Below are positions 29,111 to 38,130 of a stretch of DNA of 64,000 bases, piece after piece. The stretch lies in NCBI RefSeq assembly GCF_029439465.1, contig NZ_JAROAV010000052.1, positions 1-64,000 on the forward strand. The letters are read 5' to 3'. A program made the translations under genes and the position numbers. The stretch is from Luteipulveratus flavus. GTDB taxonomy: Bacteria > Actinomycetota > Actinomycetes > Actinomycetales > Dermatophilaceae. The notes beneath the pieces were generated by a model. The model searched no databases, was not told where the DNA came from, and saw only the letters and a program-made list of their open reading frames with translations. Each line of letters starts with the position of its first letter. Within the stretch, counting starts at the first letter, position 1.

Positions 29111-31936
29111 ATGCCCACTCCCGCCGAGCGTCATGCGGCCGCGCGCGAGCGGCGCCGCTTCGACAGCAGCCACGTCGGCCGGTTCGCCGAGCAGTACTCC
29201 TTCCCGCTGGACGACTTCCAGGTCCGCGGGTGCGCGGCGGTCCAGGACGGCCGCGGCGTGCTCGTCGCCGCACCGACCGGTTCCGGCAAGACCGTGGTCG
29301 GGGAGTTCGCCTGCTACCTGGCGCTGCACACCGGGCGCAAGACCTTCTACACCACGCCCATCAAGGCGTTGTCGAACCAGAAGTACAACGACCTGGTCAC
29401 CCAGCACGGCAGCGACAACGTCGGCCTGCTGACCGGCGACTCCTCCGTCAACGGGGAGGCCCCGATCGTCGTCATGACGACCGAGGTGCTGCGCAACATG
29501 CTGTACGCCGGCTCCACGACGTTGCGCGGCCTCGGCTTCGTGGTGATGGACGAGGTGCACTACCTCGCCGACCGGTTCCGCGGCGCCGTGTGGGAGGAGG
29601 TCATCATCCACCTGCCCGAGTCGGTGCAGGTCATCTCCCTGTCGGCGACGGTGAGCAACGCCGAGGAGTTCGGCGACTGGTTGCGCGAGGTGCGTGGCGA
29701 CACCGAGGTCATCGTCGAGGAGCACCGGCCCGTGCCGCTGTGGCAGCACATGATGGTCGGTCGCGACCTGCTGGACCTGTTCGTCGAGGAGTCCGGCGGC
29801 CCGGCTCACGCCGGTACCGAAGGTTCGCTGCGGGTCAGTCCCGAGCTGCTGCGCGCCATCACCCGCTTCGAGGACCGCACCGACCGGCACGGCCGCCGCG
29901 AGGACGCCGGCGCGCCCCGCGGGCGGCACGGACGGCAGGTGCGTGGCCGCCGCCCAGAGGGTCCGGTGCGTGGTGGCCGGCCCGGCCGTCCGGGCGGCGG
30001 GCCGAGCCGGGCCGAGGTGATCGACCGGCTCGACCGGGACGGCCTGCTGCCGGCGATCACGTTCATCTTCAGCCGCGTCGGCTGCGACGGCGCGGTGAGC
30101 CAGCTGCTCGCCTGGGGCACCCAGCTCATCTCCGACGAGGAGGGCGAGCGCATCCGCCGGCTGGTGGAGGAGCGCGTCACCGCCCTGCCGGACGAGGATC
30201 TGGGCGTCCTCGGCTACTGGGACTTCGTCGAGGGCCTCAGCCGCGGGTTCGCGGCCCACCACGCCGGCATGCTGCCGACGTTCCGCGAGATCGTCGAGGA
30301 GCTGTTCACCCAGGGCCGCATCCGGGCGGTCTTCGCGACCGAGACGCTCGCTCTCGGCATCAACATGCCGGCGCGCACGGTCGTCCTCGAGCGGCTGGTC
30401 AAGTTCAACGGCGAGACCCACGCCGACATCACCCCCGCGGAGTTCACCCAGCTGACCGGACGAGCGGGACGGCGGGGCATCGACTTCGAGGGCCACGCCG
30501 TCGTGCTGCACCATCGCGGGATCGACCCGCACGCCGTCGCGGGCCTGGCCTCCACGCGGACGTACCCGCTGCGGTCCAGCTTCGTCCCCACGTCCAACAT
30601 GGCGGTCAACCTGGTCGCGCAGGTGGGCCGTGCCCCGGCACGCGAGGTGCTGGAGTCCTCGTTCGCGCAGTTCCAGGCCGACCGCGGCGTCGTCGGGGTC
30701 TCCCGGGCGATCAAGCGCAACGAGGAGGCGCTGGAGGGGTACGCCGACGCGATGCGCTGCCACCAGGGCGACTTCGCCGAGTACGCCTCCCTGCGTCGTG
30801 AGATCAGCGACCTGGAGAAGCAGATCCGGCGCGCCCAGGCGAGCAGCAGGCGCGCGGCAGCCGAACGATCGCTGGAGGAGCTGCAGCCCGGCGACGTGAT
30901 CCGGGTGCCCAGCGGACGACGAGCCGGCCTGGCGATCGTCATCCAGGGCAACCGCGGCGGCCGGCGCAGTGGCCCGGAGCCGACGCTCCTCACGGCGGAG
31001 GCGCAGGTGCGCCGCCTGACGCACACCGACGTCGACGGGCCGGTCGTCACGCTCACCCGGCTGAAGATCCCGTCGTCGTTCAGCGCCCGCAGCCCGAAGC
31101 ACCGGCGGGACCTCGCGGCGACGCTGCGCGCGAAGGTGCCGCACGACCCTCCCTCGGCGGACCACGCGGACGAGGAGGCCGCCGAGACCGCCGAGCAGGC
31201 GAGTGGCCGCATCGACGCGCTGCGCCGACAGCTGCGCGAGCACCCGTGCCACGACTGCCCCTACCGGGAGGACCACGCACGGTGGGCCGAGCGCTGGTGG
31301 CGGCTGCGCCGGGAGACCGACGGCCTGGAGCGCAAGGTCTCGGGCCGTACGCACACGGTCTCGCGCACCTTCGACCGGATCTGCGACCTGCTCAGCGAGC
31401 TGGGCTACCTGAGCGAGGACGGTCAGCAGGTCACCGAGCAGGGGACGGTGCTCCAGCGGATCTACGCCGAGAAGGACGTCCTGGTCGCCGAGTGCCTGCG
31501 TGACGGAGCGTGGGAGCAGCTGGACCCCGCGTCCCTCGCGGCGATCGTCAGCACGCTGGTCCACGAACCCCGGCGCGAGCAGTCCGACCTCGCGCCGCGC
31601 GTCCCGAACGACGAGGTGCGCGACGCCTACGACGCGCTGGTCCGACGCTGGTCCGAGCTGGACGACCGGCAGCGGGCGCACCGCCTGGTCCCGACCGGGG
31701 AGCCGGACGCCGGCATCGCCTGGATGGTGCACCGGTGGGTCTCGGGCGCGCGCCTGGAGCTGGTGCTGCGCGACAGCGACCTGTCCGCCGGTGACTTCGT
31801 CCGACGGTGCAAGCAGCTCGCCGACCTGCTGGGCCAGATCGGTGAGGCCGCCCCCGACGAGACGGTCAGGCGTACCGCACGCAAGGCGATCGACGGTGTC
31901 GTGCGCGGGGTGGTCGCGGCGGACCGTCTGGACTGA
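29111..31936 (+). CDS. helY: Ski2/Mtr4-like DEAD/DEAH RNA helicase HelY
   Basis: The 941-residue helicase has Walker A APTGSGKT near residues 54-61, the DEVHYL box near 145, and GRAGRRGID near 450, the arrangement of superfamily 2 Ski2-type enzymes. A basic Arg/Gly-rich insert (about 260-300) interrupts the first two domains. A long C-terminal region with a CHDCPYREDHARW cysteine pair resembles the Mtr4/Ski2 C-terminal domain, so a role in RNA turnover is likely. TAGTCT lies 6 nt before the ATG. Mycobacterial helY (Rv2092c) has the same position after tatC. Confidence 0.95.
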   Translation: MPTPAERHAAARERRRFDSSHVGRFAEQYSFPLDDFQVRGCAAVQDGRGVLVAAPTGSGKTVVGEFACYLALHTGRKTFYTTPIKALSNQKYNDLVTQHGSDNVGLLTGDSSVNGEAPIVVMTTEVLRNMLYAGSTTLRGLGFVVMDEVHYLADRFRGAVWEEVIIHLPESVQVISLSATVSNAEEFGDWLREVRGDTEVIVEEHRPVPLWQHMMVGRDLLDLFVEESGGPAHAGTEGSLRVSPELLRAITRFEDRTDRHGRREDAGAPRGRHGRQVRGRRPEGPVRGGRPGRPGGGPSRAEVIDRLDRDGLLPAITFIFSRVGCDGAVSQLLAWGTQLISDEEGERIRRLVEERVTALPDEDLGVLGYWDFVEGLSRGFAAHHAGMLPTFREIVEELFTQGRIRAVFATETLALGINMPARTVVLERLVKFNGETHADITPAEFTQLTGRAGRRGIDFEGHAVVLHHRGIDPHAVAGLASTRTYPLRSSFVPTSNMAVNLVAQVGRAPAREVLESSFAQFQADRGVVGVSRAIKRNEEALEGYADAMRCHQGDFAEYASLRREISDLEKQIRRAQASSRRAAAERSLEELQPGDVIRVPSGRRAGLAIVIQGNRGGRRSGPEPTLLTAEAQVRRLTHTDVDGPVVTLTRLKIPSSFSARSPKHRRDLAATLRAKVPHDPPSADHADEEAAETAEQASGRIDALRRQLREHPCHDCPYREDHARWAERWWRLRRETDGLERKVSGRTHTVSRTFDRICDLLSELGYLSEDGQQVTEQGTVLQRIYAEKDVLVAECLRDGAWEQLDPASLAAIVSTLVHEPRREQSDLAPRVPNDEVRDAYDALVRRWSELDDRQRAHRLVPTGEPDAGIAWMVHRWVSGARLELVLRDSDLSAGDFVRRCKQLADLLGQIGEAAPDETVRRTARKAIDGVVRGVVAADRLD

Positions 31937-31977
31937 CTCGGCCGATGAGGGCGGCGTCGGTGCCATAACGTGTGCCG

Positions 31978-32469
31978 GTGCCCACCGCCTTGGACCCCGA
32001 TACCTTCGACGCCCCGCTCGTGCTGCAGCTGGAGCGCTTCCTGGACGACCATCGCCAGATGATGCTCGACTGCCTGGAGGGGCTGACCGAGGAGGAGGCG
32101 CGCCGGCGGCTCGTCCCGTCCAGCACCACCCTCCTCGGGCTGGTCAAGCACGCCACGTTCGTGGAGCGGGTGTGGTTCGACGAGGCGGTCACCCGCCGGT
32201 CGCGCGCCGAGATCGGCATCTCCGCCACCCCGGAGGAGTCGTTCCGGCTGACCGACGCCGACACGGTCGCCGGTGTGGTCGAGGCGTACCGGGGCGCGTG
32301 CGCAGACTCCCGGGCCGCCGTCGCGGGCCTGGGCGAGGACGACGTGGTGCACGGCAACCGGCGCGGCCCGCTGACGTTGCGGTGGGTCTACCTGCACATG
32401 CTGCGCGAGCTCGCCCAGCACAACGGGCACGCCGACATCCTGCGCGAGCAGGTTCTGGCCGCGCGCTGA
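31978..32469 (+). CDS. DinB/DUF664 family protein, possible mycothiol-dependent transferase
   Basis: The 163-residue four-helix-bundle protein has the motif LLGLVKHATFVERVWFDEAV and the C-terminal LAQHNGHADILRE, whose three His are the typical metal ligands of DinB_2 proteins. In actinobacteria such proteins often use mycothiol for detoxification, but this one could have another thiol. GTG at 31978 was chosen over 31972 because TAACGT ends 6 nt before it. A second family member lies at 46.1 kb. Confidence 0.88.
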   Translation: MPTALDPDTFDAPLVLQLERFLDDHRQMMLDCLEGLTEEEARRRLVPSSTTLLGLVKHATFVERVWFDEAVTRRSRAEIGISATPEESFRLTDADTVAGVVEAYRGACADSRAAVAGLGEDDVVHGNRRGPLTLRWVYLHMLRELAQHNGHADILREQVLAAR

Positions 32470-32524
32470 CCGGCTTGTCGAAGCCTGCCGCCGGTCGCAC
32501 CGCTGCTCTGGCACGATGACCGCC

Positions 32525-33088
32525 ATGGGGTTCTCACCGAAGCTGCTCGCCCAGGGCGAGAGCGTGGTCATGGAGCTGCGCACGCACGTCAAGAAGATCG
32601 TCGCGCCGCTCGTCGTGCTCGTCCTGACCATCGTCGCGGCGCTGCTGCTGGCGTGGTGGGTCCGCTCCAACGACTGGCCGAACTGGATCGTGTACGTCGT
32701 CCTCGGCCTCGCGCTGCTGGCGGTCCTGGCCTGGGTGGTCGTGCCGATCCTGAAGTGGCGCACCAGCATCTACGTCATCACCAACCGGCGACTGATCACC
32801 CGCGAGGGCATCATCACCCGTACCGGTCGGGACATCCCGCTCTACCGGATCAATGACGTGACGTACGAGAAGGACCTGCTGGACCGCCTCCTGGGCTGCG
32901 GCACGCTCGTCGTGTCGGACGCGACGGAGAAGGCGGGCGTGAAGCTCTACGACGTGCCCCGGGTCGAGCAGGTCCACGTGCGGATGAACGAGCTGCTGTT
33001 CCAGCACGACGACGGCTCGGACGACGGCGAGTTCCCGCCCGGGGAGCCGCCGCGCGGTCCGGTGCCGCCGACGAGCCCGTACCGCTGA
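32525..33088 (+). CDS. PH-domain (bPH2, YdbS-like) membrane protein
   Basis: The 187-residue protein has two adjacent membrane helices (about 25-75) followed by a bacterial PH domain with the segment YVITNRRLITREGIITRTGRD and IPLYRINDVTYE, typical of the YdbS/DUF304 group. The C-terminus is acidic and Pro-rich. The function is unknown, though the family is often tied to envelope stress. The ATG at 32525 has CACGAT 7 nt upstream; an ATG three codons earlier is possible. It converges on the exonuclease gene, with one base between stops. Confidence 0.85.
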   Translation: MGFSPKLLAQGESVVMELRTHVKKIVAPLVVLVLTIVAALLLAWWVRSNDWPNWIVYVVLGLALLAVLAWVVVPILKWRTSIYVITNRRLITREGIITRTGRDIPLYRINDVTYEKDLLDRLLGCGTLVVSDATEKAGVKLYDVPRVEQVHVRMNELLFQHDDGSDDGEFPPGEPPRGPVPPTSPYR

Positions 33089-33089
33089 G

Positions 33090-34022
33090 TCAGGCCTGCT
33101 TCGCCAGCGCGTCACGGACGCGCTGCAGCGGCGTGTGCGCGTCGTACACCTCGGCGATGTGATCGAGGGCGTCCTCGTCGGTCGGCGACGCCGGGAGAGC
33201 GGTGCTCAGGTCGGCCGGCACCGGAACGTCGAGGGCGACGTCGACGACGGCGGGAGCGACGTCCAGGTACGCGGCCGCCTCCTCGAGCCGCTTGCGCTGG
33301 GCGCCCTTGATCATCGGGTCGCCCCCGTCGATCGCCTCGCGCAGCGCGGCGAGGCTGCCGTACCGGTTGATCAGCGTGACCGCGGTCTTCTCACCGACCC
33401 CGGCGACGCCGGGAAGGCCGTCGCTGGAGTCTCCGCGCAGGACGGCCATGTCGGCGTACGCGCGACCGCCCGCGATGCCGTACTTCGCGTGCAGCCAGGA
33501 CTCGTCCACCAGGTCGGGCTCACGCACCCCACCGCGCGCCGTGTAGAGGATGCGCACGCTCTGCTGGTCATCGACCAGCTGGAACAGGTCGCGGTCGCCC
33601 GTCACAACGTCGACGGTCGAGGAGCCGTGCGCGCGGTGGGTGAGCGTGCCGATGACGTCGTCGGCCTCGTACCCGTCCACGCCGAGTCGGGTGATGCCGA
33701 GCGCGGCCAGCATGTCGCGGATGACGGGGACCTGGGGCGTGAGCTCCTCGGGTGACTCCTCCTCGAACTCCGTGCCCTCGACGGCCCGGTGCGCCTTGTA
33801 CGACGGGATCGCCTCCACCCGGAACGCCGGCCGCCAGTCGTTGTCCCAGCAGGCGACCAGGTCGGTGGGCCGGTAGGTCGTGACGAGGGTCGCGATCATG
33901 TCCGCGAACCCGCGGATCGCGTTGTTCGGCGGCGCCTCCGCCGACGGGCGCCGGTCCGGGACACCGTAGAAGGCGCGGAAGTACAACGACGCGGAGTCCA
34001 GGAGCATCAGGCTGCGAGGCAT
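33090..34022 (-). CDS. 5'-3' exonuclease (DNA polymerase I N-domain / FEN-like)
   Basis: The 310-residue protein corresponds to the flap-endonuclease part of Pol I without the polymerase. It has LLDSASLYFRAFYG at the N-terminus, GYEADDVIGTL and VTGDRDLFQLV with metal-binding Asp residues, and the helix-hairpin-helix SDGLPGVAGVGEKTA. It should remove RNA primers or flaps. Mycobacterium has an equivalent stand-alone gene near helY (Rv2090). The ATG has CAGCAT 6 nt upstream, an alternative -10-like sequence. Confidence 0.94.
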   Translation of the reverse strand: MPRSLMLLDSASLYFRAFYGVPDRRPSAEAPPNNAIRGFADMIATLVTTYRPTDLVACWDNDWRPAFRVEAIPSYKAHRAVEGTEFEEESPEELTPQVPVIRDMLAALGITRLGVDGYEADDVIGTLTHRAHGSSTVDVVTGDRDLFQLVDDQQSVRILYTARGGVREPDLVDESWLHAKYGIAGGRAYADMAVLRGDSSDGLPGVAGVGEKTAVTLINRYGSLAALREAIDGGDPMIKGAQRKRLEEAAAYLDVAPAVVDVALDVPVPADLSTALPASPTDEDALDHIAEVYDAHTPLQRVRDALAKQA

Positions 34023-34129
34023 GGGCCCATGCTGTCACCCGCCGGCGACGCGTGCGGCGCGACGGCGCGCGGCCGACCGACCCGCGGTGGCCTGCGACGC
34101 CTCGATCCGCCGAGGCTTACAGTGCCCGC

Positions 34130-34639
34130 ATGGAGGCTCTGGATCGCCGCATCGTGCAGCTGCTCGCCGGGGACGGGCGGATGAGCTACACCGACCTCGG
34201 CCGCAGCACCGGCCTGTCGACGTCCGCCGTCCACCAGCGCGTCCGGCGGTTGGAGGAGCGCGGTGTCATCCGCGGGTACCGCGCGGTCGTCGACTACGAG
34301 GAGGCGCGCATCCCGGTCACCGCCCTCATCTCCATCACGCCGTTCGACCCGGCCGCGCCCGACGACGTCCCCGACCGGCTGCGGCACATCCCCGCGATCG
34401 ACTCCTGCTTCTCGGTGGCGGGGGAGGAGAGCTACGTCCTCAAGGTGCGCGTCTCCGGTCCGGGCGAGCTCGAGGACCTGCTCGCCGCGGTACGCGCCGC
34501 CGCCAACGTCACCACGCGGACCACGGTCGTGCTCAGCACCCCGTGGGAGGACCGGTCGCCGCTGAGCAGCGCGCCCGAGGAGACCGCCGAGCTCGCTCCG
34601 ACGGCAGCCGATGTGACTTCGACGGACCGAGTCCCGTGA
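34130..34639 (+). CDS. Lrp/AsnC family transcriptional regulator
   Basis: The 169-residue protein has the N-terminal helix-turn-helix (LDRRIVQLLAGDGRMSYTDL, then STSAVHQRVRRLEERGVIRGY) and the C-terminal RAM ligand-binding domain with CFSVAGEESYVLKVRV. Members bind amino acids and often regulate adjacent genes. The neighbour 37 nt downstream encodes an amidohydrolase, a plausible target. A short acidic tail follows residue 145. The ATG has TACAGT 6 nt upstream, and earlier in-frame codons lack support. Confidence 0.92.
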   Translation: MEALDRRIVQLLAGDGRMSYTDLGRSTGLSTSAVHQRVRRLEERGVIRGYRAVVDYEEARIPVTALISITPFDPAAPDDVPDRLRHIPAIDSCFSVAGEESYVLKVRVSGPGELEDLLAAVRAAANVTTRTTVVLSTPWEDRSPLSSAPEETAELAPTAADVTSTDRVP

Positions 34640-34676
34640 CGCCGCAGCATCGTTCGTCCGCACGACCCACCCCGTC

Positions 34677-36236
34677 ATGACCGCGACCGAGAGAGCCGGT
34701 CGTCGCGCACCGGTCGCCCTGCTGACGGACGGCGCCTTCACCGACGGCGAGGCGACGTTCTCCGCCATGATCGTCAGTGGCGGGCTGATCCGCTGGACGG
34801 GCCACGCTCAGGACGCCCCTACCGAGAGTGTCGACGAGATCGTCCGTCTCGAGAACCGTCTGGTCACACCGGTTCTCGTCGACGCCCACGTCCACACCAG
34901 TGACACCGGCCAGGCGCTCGCTGGGGTCGACCTGTCCGGGGCGCGGTCGGTGTCCCAGGCGCTCGACCTCGTGGCCCTCGCCGCGGCGCAGCGCCCGGGA
35001 CGGCCGGTCTACGCGTACAGCTGGGACGAGACGGACTGGGCCGAGCAGCGCCCGTTCACCAGCGCCGAGCTGGACCGCGCGACGAGCGGCGCCGACGTCT
35101 ACGCGACCCGGATCGACATGCACTCCGCGTGCGCGTCGTCGACGCTGATGGACCGGGCGCAGGCCTGGCACGCGCCCGGTTCCGACGGCACGGGGCTGAT
35201 CGCACGCGACGCGCACCACCTGGTGCGCGAGGCGCATCGCGGCGGCGTGACGGCGCAGGACCGGGGCCACTTCATCGACACCGCGATGCGCGCGTCGCTG
35301 GAGGCAGGGATCGGCGTGCTGCACGAGATGGGCGCGCCGGTACTCACGAGTGAGGAAGACCTGCTCGCCGTGCTCGCCGCTGGACGACGGCCGAACACCC
35401 CTGAGGTGGTGGGGTACTGGGGCCAGCTCGTCACCAGCGCCGACGAGGCGTCCGCACTCGCTGCCCGGCTCGGCGTGCAGGGTCTCGCGGGTGACCTGAA
35501 CGTCGACGGGTCGATCGGGTCGCGTACGGCGGCGCTGCGCGAGCCGTACGCCGACGCGATCGGGATGGACGGCTTCGCCTACCTCTCGCCGGAGGAGGTG
35601 GCGGTCCATGCGGCGGCGTGCACCAGGGCAGGCCTGCAGGCAGGTTTCCATGTGATCGGCGACGCGGGGATGGACTGCGCGATCGAGGGCCTGCAACGAG
35701 CCGCGGCGGACGTCGGCGCCGGCGCGCTCGCAGGAGCACGGCACCGTCTCGAGCACGCCGAGATGTGCCACCCGGAGCACCTCACGGCGCTGGCCGACCT
35801 GGGCGTCGTCGCGAGCGTCCAGCCGGCGTTCGACGCGTACTGGGGAGGTTCCGAGGGGATGTACGCCGCCCGCCTGGGGGCCGAAAGATCCTCTCGCACC
35901 AACCCGTTCGCCGACCTGGTGGGGGCCGGCGTACAGCTCGCGCTCGGCTCGGACAGCCCGGTCACGCCGTTCGCGCCGTGGGAGGCGATGCGCGCCTGCG
36001 TCCTGCATCACCAGAAGGACCAGCGCCTCGACGTCGCGACCGCCCTGCGCCTGCACACGCGTGGCGGCCACGCAGCCGCGAGGGACGATCGGGCCGGCCG
36101 GCTCGTGCCCGGCGCCGCCGCCTCGTACGTGGTCTGGGACCAGCGAGGCGGCCTGCCGTCGCTCCGGGACGGCGTCGCCGCGCCGGTCGCCATGCGCACG
36201 GTCCTGCGGGGTACGGCGGTGCTCGACCGGCTGTGA
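34677..36236 (+). CDS. Amidohydrolase family protein (YtcJ-like)
   Basis: The 519-residue enzyme has DAHVHTSDTG near residues 69-78 (metal-binding HxH), DGSIGSRTAAL near 280 and VIGDAGMDCAI near 325, plus a final LGSDSPVTP that supplies the last metal ligand Asp. This is the amidohydrolase_3 layout of YtcJ and N-substituted formamide deformylases, which hydrolyse amides or formamides. The metal ligands are intact. The substrate is unknown. It sits behind the Lrp regulator and probably shares its transcript. Confidence 0.92.
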   Translation: MTATERAGRRAPVALLTDGAFTDGEATFSAMIVSGGLIRWTGHAQDAPTESVDEIVRLENRLVTPVLVDAHVHTSDTGQALAGVDLSGARSVSQALDLVALAAAQRPGRPVYAYSWDETDWAEQRPFTSAELDRATSGADVYATRIDMHSACASSTLMDRAQAWHAPGSDGTGLIARDAHHLVREAHRGGVTAQDRGHFIDTAMRASLEAGIGVLHEMGAPVLTSEEDLLAVLAAGRRPNTPEVVGYWGQLVTSADEASALAARLGVQGLAGDLNVDGSIGSRTAALREPYADAIGMDGFAYLSPEEVAVHAAACTRAGLQAGFHVIGDAGMDCAIEGLQRAAADVGAGALAGARHRLEHAEMCHPEHLTALADLGVVASVQPAFDAYWGGSEGMYAARLGAERSSRTNPFADLVGAGVQLALGSDSPVTPFAPWEAMRACVLHHQKDQRLDVATALRLHTRGGHAAARDDRAGRLVPGAAASYVVWDQRGGLPSLRDGVAAPVAMRTVLRGTAVLDRL

Positions 36237-36361
36237 ACGTGTCCGCCTATCGCGGTTCCGGGTGCGACACGCCGAGGTTGAGGAAAAGATTGGTACGAAA
36301 CTGAATTCACTGACCCGTCCCTGACCTGCGACGATGCGCAAACGTCCAGGTCACGCGCCGG

Positions 36362-36389
36362 TTGACATCGTCGCGGTGCGGGGTATGTT
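36362..36389 (+). promoter_or_regulatory. Strong housekeeping promoter in the intergenic region before lnt
   Basis: TTGACA (36362-36367) and TATGTT (36384-36389) are separated by 16 bp. This is the closest match to a full sigma-70-type consensus I saw in the window. It lies 170 bp upstream of lnt, which has its own leaderless element, so it should drive the RNA-like segment that follows. Confidence 0.6.
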
Positions 36390-36398
36390 CCATTCCCA

Positions 36399-36540
36399 GG
36401 TCCACCTCTCGAGGTGGATCTCCCGCGACTACGGATGGGCCCCTCGCCTAGTAGAAAACTGGTGTACGTCGCGCAACGCGCACCTGGCCCCAACGGCGAG
36501 TGGGCCCATCTGTGTGTCCGGGCGCGGGGCGTCCAGCCCC
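36399..36540 (+). ncRNA. Candidate structured small RNA upstream of lnt
   Basis: Three hairpins follow the promoter. The first is a 9-bp stem (36399-36407 with 36412-36420). The second is an outer stem of about 18 bp (36431-36448 with 36495-36513, one bulged T, wobbles at the base), which encloses an inner hairpin (36461-36464 with 36481-36484, then 36470-36473 with 36477-36480). The third is GGGGC/GCCCC (36526-36530 with 36536-36540), extendable by GGCG/CGCC, in terminator position. There is no plausible reading frame. I do not recognise a known RNA family. It could also be a leader of lnt. Confidence 0.5.
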
Positions 36541-36558
36541 GTCGCCTAACCTGTCGTG

Positions 36559-38130
36559 GTGCTGCGTCGCTCCGTTCTCGCCGTGGCCTCCGGTCTGTGC
36601 CTCTTTCTCGCACTCCCGACGGCCGACATCTGGCCGCTGGCCTTCGTCGGCGTCGCAGGGATGTCGCTGGCGACCGTGGGTGTCTCGGTCCGCGCCGGTC
36701 TCGGCCTCGGTCTGCTCACCGGCCTCGGCACCTTCATCCCCGCTCTCAGCTGGAGCGGCGTCTATGTCGGCATCGTCCCGTGGTTCGCCCTGGGCATCAC
36801 CGAGGCGGTCTACATCGCGCTGCTCGGAGCAGCGTGCGCGCTCGTGCAGCGCCGGCGGGTCCGGCCGTGGGCCATCGCCTGCCTGTGGGTCGCGCAGGAG
36901 CTCATCCGGGGGAGCGTGCCGTTCGGCGGCTTCCCTTGGGCGCGGCTGGCCTTCTCCCAGGCGGACTCGCCCCTGGTCCACCTCGCCTCCGTCGCCGGGG
37001 CTCCTGGTATCACGTTCGCGGTCGCGCTCGTCGGCGGCTGGCTGGCCGTCGCCGCGGCGCGCGTGCGGTCCCGGCGGGTCCGGCTGCCGCTGCGCCAGGT
37101 CGTCGCGGTCGCCGCGGCGCTGCTGATCGCGTGGGCGTGGCCGGTCGCCTCGGGCGGTCGCGCCGTCACCGTCGCGGGCATCCAGGGCAACGTCCCGCAG
37201 TCGGGTCTGGACTTCAACGCGCAGCGGCGCGCCGTGCTCGACAACCACGTGCGGCTGACCCGCTCGGTCGCCTCCGACGTCCGGGCGGGCCGGCTGCCTC
37301 GCCCCGACCTGGTGATCTGGCCGGAGAACTCCTCCGACATCGACCCGCTGCGCAACCCCGACGCGGCCACCGAGATCACCGCCGCGGTGGCGGACGTCGG
37401 CGTCCCGACCATGGTCGGCGCGGTCCTGCAGGAGCCGTCGCCGCGCGTCTCGAACGCCACCCTGCTGTACGTCCCCGGTCGGGGCATCGCCGACCGCTAC
37501 GTGAAGCAGCATCCGGTGCCGTTCGCGGAGTACATCCCGTACCGCTCGTTCTTCCGCACCTTCAGCGACAAGGTCGACCTGGTGACCAAGGACTTCGCCG
37601 CCGGGTCGAAGCCGTCAGTGTTCGCCGCGCCGACCCCGTCGGGCACGGTGAAGGTGGGGCCGGTCATCTGCTTCGAGGTCGCCTACGACGACCTCACCCG
37701 CGAGCCGGTCCGACGGGGCGCCCAGCTGCTGGCCGTCCAGACCAACAACGCGACGTTCGGCCGAACGGCGGAGTCGGAGCAGCAGCTGGCGATCTCGCGG
37801 CTCCGCGCGATCGAGCACGGCCGGTCGGTGGTCCACATCTCGACGGTCGGCGTGAGCGCGCTCATCACCCCGGACGGACGTACGCACGAGGGTTCGTCCC
37901 TCTTCACCCGCAAGGCGTTGGTCGGGCAGCTGCCGTTGCGCACCGCGACGACCTGGGCAGACCGTGCCGGCCGGGTGCCGGAGGCGGTCGTGTCGGTCAT
38001 CGCGGGACTGCTCCTCCTTCAGGGCATTCGCGCCCGTCGCGGCGATAAGGTGCGGGATCGTGCCGAGATCACACCCGATCGGCCCGTCACCCCGTCGGCT
38101 CACGAGAAGGACGTGCATGACCGCCTCTGA
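36559..38130 (+). CDS. lnt: Apolipoprotein N-acyltransferase Lnt
   Basis: Lnt adds the third acyl chain to the N-terminal Cys of lipoproteins. The 523-residue protein has about six N-terminal helices, then a nitrilase domain with the catalytic Glu in WPENSS (about 256), the Lys in YVKQHPVPFAEY (about 316) and the Cys in VICFEVAY (about 371). All three are intact. The start is GTG at 36559, with TAACCT 6 nt upstream (GTG 36556 is the alternative). The last 14 bases overlap the ppm1 gene in another frame. Confidence 0.95.
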   Translation: MLRRSVLAVASGLCLFLALPTADIWPLAFVGVAGMSLATVGVSVRAGLGLGLLTGLGTFIPALSWSGVYVGIVPWFALGITEAVYIALLGAACALVQRRRVRPWAIACLWVAQELIRGSVPFGGFPWARLAFSQADSPLVHLASVAGAPGITFAVALVGGWLAVAAARVRSRRVRLPLRQVVAVAAALLIAWAWPVASGGRAVTVAGIQGNVPQSGLDFNAQRRAVLDNHVRLTRSVASDVRAGRLPRPDLVIWPENSSDIDPLRNPDAATEITAAVADVGVPTMVGAVLQEPSPRVSNATLLYVPGRGIADRYVKQHPVPFAEYIPYRSFFRTFSDKVDLVTKDFAAGSKPSVFAAPTPSGTVKVGPVICFEVAYDDLTREPVRRGAQLLAVQTNNATFGRTAESEQQLAISRLRAIEHGRSVVHISTVGVSALITPDGRTHEGSSLFTRKALVGQLPLRTATTWADRAGRVPEAVVSVIAGLLLLQGIRARRGDKVRDRAEITPDRPVTPSAHEKDVHDRL

